Part shown: positions 62,006-64,000 of the stretch, one piece after another | Layout: each line of letters opens with the position of its first letter | How positions within the stretch are numbered: position 1 is the stretch's first letter | From: Gracilaria gracilis | Taxonomy: Eukaryota > Rhodophyta > Florideophyceae > Gracilariales > Gracilariaceae | Assembly: GCA_030374805.1 (NCBI GenBank) | Contig: JARGSG010000001.1 | Coordinates: forward strand, 1,178,001-1,242,000 | Reading direction: 5' to 3' | DNA: 64,000 nucleotides | Notes under the pieces: generated by a model | Told to the model about the DNA's origin: nothing | Databases searched by the model: none | What the model saw: only the letters and a program-made list of their open reading frames with translations | Program-made: the position numbers and the translations under genes

Positions 62006-62317
62006 TTGTAGTCAGTTCCGCAGTGCAAGCTACGAAGGTGCCTTCTTATCTCTCAAAAGGTAACATAAGCAGAACGCGAATTTGTCCATGAACTGAAAAC
62101 ACTGCCCAACCGTCCTATCGCCGACGTCTGCCAAGCTCATCTATCTAAAAATCCATTCAACCATCTAACTTCTTGCTTGACTACTCGAAACCGAAACGAA
62201 CTCGTTTAACGAAGGCACAATTCCACAGCGTGGATTATTTTGACCGTTTTTGCCGTTCTGAACAGACCTTCGTCGTCTGGCGTTCTTCTAACCAGTTAGT
62301 CCCACTGTCTTGAACCA

Positions 62318-64000
62318 ATGGAGCAGCTTTTCGCCGTGCGAGTTCTTGTACATTACCACGACAAGCCTAAAGTTGATCATGATGCTGTTCGTCGTCTTTT
62401 GTCTGCCGCAGACGTGGAATCCTTGCCTCTGCTTTGTACAGATGGCAGCTCGCTTACGCTTTCAGAGTATATCAACACGTCGTCAAACAGCCGCAAGAAT
62501 GTAGTTGAGGTCCTAAGTTCCGGTGGAAACTCATTAGTGCAGGTGGCCTCTGTGTTTATGCTGGCGGAAGCCAGGGCGGCATCTGACTCATTGTGCACAA
62601 GCCCTGGAGAGCTTGAGGTCACTTGCGGCGCACTAGAAAGACTTCTAGGGTTTCTGCCGAGAACAGCGTCAACAGTGTCACCCATGGACTTCCGCCCTTC
62701 TGGGAGAGTGAAAATAGGAACTAATCGACGAGCTATGCACCGTTTGTCGCGTTCTACTCTTTCAGACAGCACACAGGTATCAATACTACGAGCTGTGAAT
62801 GCTGTTCTGCGACTCAGCGACGTAGCGACTCATTGCCTAGCCGTAGTATCACGTCAGGCTCTTGCGTCGAAAATCACATGTGAAACAGCTGTCAACCTAA
62901 GTACTAGGCTTCTTGCTCTCGCTTCTGCACTGTGCAGCTTTCAGCAGTTGGATGCTAAACCTTCGCTTTCCTTCTTCTCTTCTAACTCACTTCGAACGGC
63001 ACTAGTGGCCGGAGCAATGCATCTTGGCGCTATTACGATGGAACACGTTACAATTGATGCCATGGGGTGGGTGCAAACAGCTAACCGCATACTAATGAAC
63101 AACTGTAGAACTTCCATTACCCCTGTTTCCATACTTTCGGCTCTCTTTGGTGGGATGCTGAGCAGTGCAAAGCGATATGAGCAGACGGAGAGGGAAACCC
63201 ACAGCGCGGAAGGAGCGGTATGTCTCTTATCCACTCTTCACCTTGTCTTGGAACTAGACATCTCACGGAAACCATTAGATCAACCAGGGAGCAGCATGTC
63301 AGCGATCCTGAACTCCAGCCAAGCTGAAGGTAAAGCGACGGAACAGGATAATTCTTCGGAAGTGGGTTGTGGTCAAAGTTCCCTTTCCCAGGCTGCAAGG
63401 TCTTTTCTAGGGGAAAGGGTTGTTGCTGCAGAGGAAGATGGTGATGAGGGTCGCATTGCGACTGGTACTGTTTACCATGCTTGTGAAGAATATGCGAAGA
63501 GAGCTGGAGAGAAGGAAGGTATAATTGGCCTTCTAGTCCGTCTGTTTGAGGCAGCCGGGCGTCATTTCTCTCAGGAATCAGCGGATGAGTCTGTTGTTTC
63601 GATTTCGGAAGGCACCTTACCTTGCCCTCCAGATGAGTCAGATGATTGTTCTGACAGTCCACCCCCATTGCGTCAAGACTCATCTCTCTTTTCCACGGAT
63701 CAAGCTGACAGTAGATACCGTGAATTCTTTGGAACTGGAATTGCAGTTGGCCTAAGCGGCGATGCTTTTGTGGAGCAAAACGAGAGAATCGAACTACACA
63801 AAGAAGTCGCTGCTCTCGCATTAGACACGCTGGGGAAATGGCTGGAGAGAGCCCCTTCTCTGCGAGGATATAAGGATCTAGACATTATTCAAATTGCCGG
63901 TCGTATTTGCAGCAGTGCTGGTTCTTTCTTGTTCAACTCATCGTCAGCAAGCTATGACCTACGAGCTGCTATGGTAGACTTCGGGTCTTTCATTGGTCCA
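62318..64000 (+). CDS. Large helical protein of unknown function, 3' end outside window
   Basis: ATG at 62318 (ccaATGg context) opens a frame with no stop through the last base, 561 codons. It begins MEQLFAVRVLVHYHDKPKVD. The translation is rich in Leu/Ala/Ser helices with short loops (VSILRAVNAVLRLSDVATHC, VNLSTRLLALASALCSFQQL, IIGLLVRLFEAAGRHF), suggesting an alpha-solenoid (HEAT/ARM-like) scaffold, with a Ser/Asp/Pro-rich disordered insert at about 425-470. No intron is needed. The family is not recognised; nuclear or cytosolic scaffold proteins of this kind are common. Confidence 0.7.
   Translation, partial: MEQLFAVRVLVHYHDKPKVDHDAVRRLLSAADVESLPLLCTDGSSLTLSEYINTSSNSRKNVVEVLSSGGNSLVQVASVFMLAEARAASDSLCTSPGELEVTCGALERLLGFLPRTASTVSPMDFRPSGRVKIGTNRRAMHRLSRSTLSDSTQVSILRAVNAVLRLSDVATHCLAVVSRQALASKITCETAVNLSTRLLALASALCSFQQLDAKPSLSFFSSNSLRTALVAGAMHLGAITMEHVTIDAMGWVQTANRILMNNCRTSITPVSILSALFGGMLSSAKRYEQTERETHSAEGAVCLLSTLHLVLELDISRKPLDQPGSSMSAILNSSQAEGKATEQDNSSEVGCGQSSLSQAARSFLGERVVAAEEDGDEGRIATGTVYHACEEYAKRAGEKEGIIGLLVRLFEAAGRHFSQESADESVVSISEGTLPCPPDESDDCSDSPPPLRQDSSLFSTDQADSRYREFFGTGIAVGLSGDAFVEQNERIELHKEVAALALDTLGKWLERAPSLRGYKDLDIIQIAGRICSSAGSFLFNSSSASYDLRAAMVDFGSFIGP

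Larger units (their letters stand above)
61267..62317. other. Divergent intergenic region with palindromic motifs
   Basis: Holds motifs at 61404 and 61991 plus a weaker TTACCCTTGTAACC at about 61566. No gene is seen. Confidence 0.55.

Noticed and set aside
1-64000. CRISPR arrays, rRNA genes, bacterial operons, integrated virus or complete transposons
   Set aside because: No regularly spaced repeats, rRNA-like conserved blocks, transposase or reverse-transcriptase motifs were seen by eye.

Overview
This is a nuclear window from a photosynthetic eukaryote. It carries eukaryotic housekeeping genes (26S proteasome ATPase Rpt2, a cullin, Vps29, ribosomal proteins eL34 and eS17, COX6B, a Bud20-type zinc finger) next to nuclear genes for plastid-type proteins (FtsY, a YGGT/Ycf19-like membrane protein, a DUF1517 protein) and a CASTOR/POLLUX-type channel. 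Genes are compact and mostly intronless. Where introns occur they are short, with GTAAGT, GTACGT or GTATGT donors and usually a CTAAC-like branch point. A red alga fits best (inference from gene content, low intron density and a bacterial-type nucleotide-sugar dehydrogenase); another archaeplastid alga is possible.

Layout. 1-6000 is a conspicuously GC/CpG-rich, microsatellite-laden block holding one Golgi-type glycosyltransferase gene (2022-4589, minus) and perhaps a small ORF. 6-9 kb is sparse, with a Bud20/ZNF593 gene at 7842-8207. 9.1-13.4 kb has a TAF1C/Rrn6-like propeller protein and a sphingomyelinase-like membrane protein. 13.4-17.6 kb is a gene-poor stretch with a foldback element, direct repeats and a possible decayed reading frame. 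17.6-23.1 kb holds an extended SDR, a UBE2Q-type E2, eL34 (two introns) and a Yhm2-type mitochondrial carrier (one intron). 24.9-34.6 kb holds a bZIP-like protein, FtsY, a hemerythrin-like protein, a YGGT protein and Rpt2. 36.4-49.1 kb holds a CUL1-like cullin, a TCAIM-like (DUF4460/4461) protein, the six-exon POLLUX-like channel and the six-exon VPS29. 49.8-57.4 kb holds eS17, a repeat-bearing and probably plastid-targeted disordered protein, a type I membrane protein with three cysteine modules, COX6B and the DUF1517 protein. 58.7-64 kb holds a UDP-GlcNAc/ManNAc-type dehydrogenase, a gamma-glutamylcyclotransferase-like protein and the first 561 codons of a large unknown protein that runs off the edge.

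No operon logic applies. Genes alternate in divergent and convergent pairs. Functional groupings that can be drawn are plastid membrane biogenesis (FtsY, YGGT, DUF1517), ubiquitin-proteasome (UBE2Q, cullin, Rpt2), ribosome production (Bud20, TAF1C-like, eL34, eS17) and polysaccharide synthesis (glycosyltransferase, nucleotide-sugar dehydrogenase, SDR).

The most striking features not explained by genes are a dispersed family of short interrupted palindromes (GTACC-nnn-GGTAC, spacer usually GTT or AAG), several near-perfect hairpins, and the abrupt compositional change near 6 kb. The most interesting uncharacterised protein is at 50525-52255, a disordered protein with four regularly spaced Tyr-acidic motifs that looks like a multivalent linker.
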